The notes below the pieces were generated by a model. It was not told where the DNA came from. It saw only the letters and a list, made by a program, of their open reading frames with translations, and did no database searches. Of a DNA stretch of 64,000 bases, positions 61,563 to 64,000 are shown in pieces (positions within the stretch are counted from its first letter, which is position 1; the number at the start of each line of letters is the position of its first letter). Origin of the DNA: Tangfeifania diversioriginum (lineage in GTDB: Bacteria; Bacteroidota; Bacteroidia; Bacteroidales; Prolixibacteraceae); NCBI GenBank assembly GCA_945873105.1, contig CAMCBW010000001.1:1-64000 (forward strand). Direction: 5' to 3'. Both the position numbers and the translations under genes were made by a program.

Positions 61563-63080
61563 ATGAAAACTATCATTGAAAATATAAAATTCAGAATGGG
61601 GCTAATTTTGTTTGCTTTTTCCTTCATTTTCTCTTGCACCCAGGATATCGATGAGAAAATTGTCTTTGGGAAGCAAGATATTTCAATAGCTACCTACATC
61701 GGGCAAAACCAGGATCAAATTGGAGACTTCCTAGCATTGGCCAAACAGGCTGGCTATTCCGGAATTTTGGGGGTATATGGAAGCAATACAGCCTTTGTTT
61801 TTACCAACAAAGCATTAGCTGATTACAAGCAAAAAAAAGGAATTTCACAATTCACCGACACTCAGGCCAAACGACTGATACAATATCATTTGCTTAAAGC
61901 TGGATTGACTACTGAAACGATGGGAAATGGCGGTCTGAAGCAAGTTACCTATGCCGACGATTACCTTGAAGTGTCATTTCAAAATTCGAATGATTTAATA
62001 ATAAACCGCAGTGCGAAAATCGTTACCCGCGATGTGGTACTTACCAATGGGGTTCTCCATGTCATTGATAAAGTTCTTGAGCCCATTGAACTTAGTGTGC
62101 GCGACCTTATTTTCAATACAGCCGATTTCTCTATTTTCAAAGCTGCATGGCAAGAATCCGGATTTGATGCCGTATACAATGCACAGATCAATCCAACAAC
62201 CTTCTTCCTGATTTCGGACGATATTTATAAGAGCAATGGGATTCTCACACTGGCAGATCTAAAGTCTCAATCTTTTATAAATAATGATGCGGCAGCTTTA
62301 AAAAACTATGTTGCGTACCATGCAATTTCAGGATTTAAGTTCCTGAATATGCTTGAAAATGGAAACTTTTCAACGCTTGGAAATGAGTTGATTAGTTTCA
62401 AAATCGAAAATGTTTATAAAATCAACAAGGAAATCATCAACCTAAAAGAGACATTTGTGTCACCAATTCCAACGAAAAGTAATTTTCAGGCAAAAAATGG
62501 GGTGGTGCATCGTATTGATAAAATACTGATCCCTAAAAATCCAAAGGCAGAATATTATTTCTTCGATTTCTGGTTCATTCCGGAGGTGATGGCACTGCCA
62601 GGTTATTTGACCATTCCAAAAGGCACATCGATACCGGGAATGGAAAATCTTCCCTATGAGAAATTTAAGGCACAAATTACAGGTGGTGAACTGCAATATT
62701 TCATTTCGTCATACCTGCCTGACAATCAGAATTTCTACAATATGGATCAGGTAAATGTAACTGCAGGAAGTTGGACACTGGAATGGAACATGCCGAAAAT
62801 TGCAGCAGGAAAATATCGGGTCAGATTGGCGTTTAAGAAAGGAGCTACCCGTGCAATTGTTCAAACTTATTGGGATGGTGAAAAATTGGGTGATCCCGTA
62901 AATATGAAAGATACTTATGTCCTCAATGCGGAAAAAGACCTGCAAACAGCATCTGAATATCGAAGAATTTTCATCGCAGATATGGAATTTAAGGAAACCA
63001 AAGAGCATGTTTTAAAATTGAAAACAGTGGTTGCAGGCCAAGGGAATATGGATGGAATCGAATTCTTACCTATTAACTAA
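61563..63080 (+). CDS. FAS1-domain lipoprotein with a separate C-terminal domain
   Basis: A 505-residue lipoprotein with lipobox cysteine 25 (FIFSC). Two FAS1-like modules span about 40-175 (SNTAFVFTNKALADYKQKKG, then VLTNGVLHVIDKVLEP) and 180-325 (VVHRIDKILIPKNP). The last 180 residues form another domain, with AGSWTLEWNMPKIAAGKYRV and GATRAIVQTYWDGEKLGDPV. It resembles a beta-sandwich carbohydrate-binding or lectin-like fold, but I cannot name a family. It lies 11 bases after SusD3 and 8 bases before the next FAS1 gene. The combination suggests a binding protein for a polymeric substrate. Confidence 0.8.
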   Translation: MKTIIENIKFRMGLILFAFSFIFSCTQDIDEKIVFGKQDISIATYIGQNQDQIGDFLALAKQAGYSGILGVYGSNTAFVFTNKALADYKQKKGISQFTDTQAKRLIQYHLLKAGLTTETMGNGGLKQVTYADDYLEVSFQNSNDLIINRSAKIVTRDVVLTNGVLHVIDKVLEPIELSVRDLIFNTADFSIFKAAWQESGFDAVYNAQINPTTFFLISDDIYKSNGILTLADLKSQSFINNDAAALKNYVAYHAISGFKFLNMLENGNFSTLGNELISFKIENVYKINKEIINLKETFVSPIPTKSNFQAKNGVVHRIDKILIPKNPKAEYYFFDFWFIPEVMALPGYLTIPKGTSIPGMENLPYEKFKAQITGGELQYFISSYLPDNQNFYNMDQVNVTAGSWTLEWNMPKIAAGKYRVRLAFKKGATRAIVQTYWDGEKLGDPVNMKDTYVLNAEKDLQTASEYRRIFIADMEFKETKEHVLKLKTVVAGQGNMDGIEFLPIN

Positions 63081-63088
63081 ATTGAATT

Positions 63089-64000
63089 ATGAAACGCTTC
63101 AAAAAAATAATTATACTATTAACAGCACTTTGGGCAATTATTTTGCTTGGCGTGGCTTGTTCTTCCGAATGGAACAATCATTATAACTTGGCAGAAACAA
63201 CCTCGGCGTTCGATTTATTAAAAGGACAATCCGAGTTCTCGGAATTTGTCCAACTGATTGAACAGAATCATTTGGAGGATCTCTTAAAAGGTTCTGCTGT
63301 AACTGTATTTGCACCTGCAAATGGGTCAATTCGTACTTCCGGTTTTACTGAACCAGAATTAAATAACCTGCTTCGGCAGCACATTGTTAGCGGAAGATTA
63401 ACGGCTGACCTAGCTTCAGGCAAAAATTATTTTGCCAGTAACGGAGCAGTGTTATCGTTCGATGCAACATTCACAAAGGTCAACGGGATCATTATTTCCC
63501 AGCATGGAACACAGAAAAATGGTTCCATCATCCATAAAGTAGCATCACTGATGAATTCAACATCAAAGGGGACACTGTATGGCTTTTTGAGGAAGAATAA
63601 ATCAATTTACAGTTACATTTTATCTCTTTATGACAACGTTACTTTTGATGAAAAAGCAAGCGCTAAATATGTCGATGCGAATGGGAAAATGGCTTACGAT
63701 TCAGTTTTTCTTGCAAAGAGTTCCTATCTCGACCCATATCTTTCCAATTCCGATTACAGCACCGTGATTTTATTTACAGATCAGCAGTTCGATAATGGTT
63801 TAACAACATTCTCATCTGCAGTAAATGCCGCCATTTCGGCATCTCCTGCAATTAAAAAAGGCTTGATCGCACAAACTTATGTTCAAAATGTATTTAAAGG
63901 ATCCAAAATTTTGCCTTCAGGGACTGAAAACTGGCAGGCAGTAAATGGATTGTCTCAGGCTGTCAATTCCGCCAAACTAAATGCAAAAATTGAAGTGCTG
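63089..64000 (+). CDS. FAS1-domain lipoprotein, 3' end cut off by window
   Basis: The frame is open from the ATG at 63089 to the last base, 304 codons with no stop, so the C-terminus is missing. The signal MKRFKKIIILLTALWAIILL ends at lipobox cysteine 24. A FAS1-like module follows at about 40-155 (GSAVTVFAPANGSIRTSGFT, then HGTQKNGSIIHKVASLMN), and a second begins near TLYGFLRKNKSIYSYILSLY. It is the third FAS1 lipoprotein of the operon. The operon may continue beyond the window. Confidence 0.82.
   Translation, partial: MKRFKKIIILLTALWAIILLGVACSSEWNNHYNLAETTSAFDLLKGQSEFSEFVQLIEQNHLEDLLKGSAVTVFAPANGSIRTSGFTEPELNNLLRQHIVSGRLTADLASGKNYFASNGAVLSFDATFTKVNGIIISQHGTQKNGSIIHKVASLMNSTSKGTLYGFLRKNKSIYSYILSLYDNVTFDEKASAKYVDANGKMAYDSVFLAKSSYLDPYLSNSDYSTVILFTDQQFDNGLTTFSSAVNAAISASPAIKKGLIAQTYVQNVFKGSKILPSGTENWQAVNGLSQAVNSAKLNAKIEVL

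Overview
The window is Bacteroidota-type chromosomal DNA, most like the Bacteroidales/Marinilabiliales. It carries three SusC/SusD outer-membrane transport loci, TAnnTTTG-type -7 promoter boxes, almost no Shine-Dalgarno sequences, and clade-typical pieces: the futalosine-pathway enzyme MqnE, the short AMP nucleosidase, a TGT lacking the zinc cysteines, and a biotin-carrier plus carboxyltransferase pair.

Layout. Positions 1-540 hold the end of a HAD phosphatase. Positions 967-12650 hold two adjacent plus-strand SusCD loci: SusC1-SusD1-DUF1735 lipoprotein-FN3 lipoprotein, then SusC2-SusD2, each with its own promoter and an intrinsic terminator. Neither contains a recognisable glycoside hydrolase. 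Positions 12750-50020 are a dense housekeeping core: dnaB, ddl, rluD, a PASTA protein, mqnE, rpmH, rsmG, an ECF sigma factor, glycosyltransferases, tgt-lptF/G, an acyl-CoA carboxylase pair, OmpH, proline dehydrogenase and P5C dehydrogenase, a GH172 enzyme, a PAS histidine kinase, divIC, yqgE, the amn-holA-rhomboid-aminotransferase operon, recR, cdd, a glucosaminidase/LysM protein, fmt, ribBA and a second LptF/G permease.

A tRNA with anticodon CAT (50251-50324) marks the edge of a visibly AT-richer accessory region running to the window end. This region contains a small lipoprotein, a membrane-spanning propeller/Y_Y_Y/LuxR-HTH regulator, and a divergent operon: FAS1 lipoprotein-SusC3-SusD3-FAS1 lipoprotein-FAS1 lipoprotein, the last running off the end. 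The regulator probably controls this operon; the FAS1/SusCD assembly is the least understood transport system in the window.

The most unusual structure is a set of intergenic mosaic repeat elements confined to the housekeeping core (14479-46791). Each is a tandem array of 7-9 bp units, often facing its own reverse complement so that the spacer could fold into a long hairpin. The unit sequence differs from locus to locus. The arrays start at or within stop codons of the flanking genes, and several fill the whole intergenic space.
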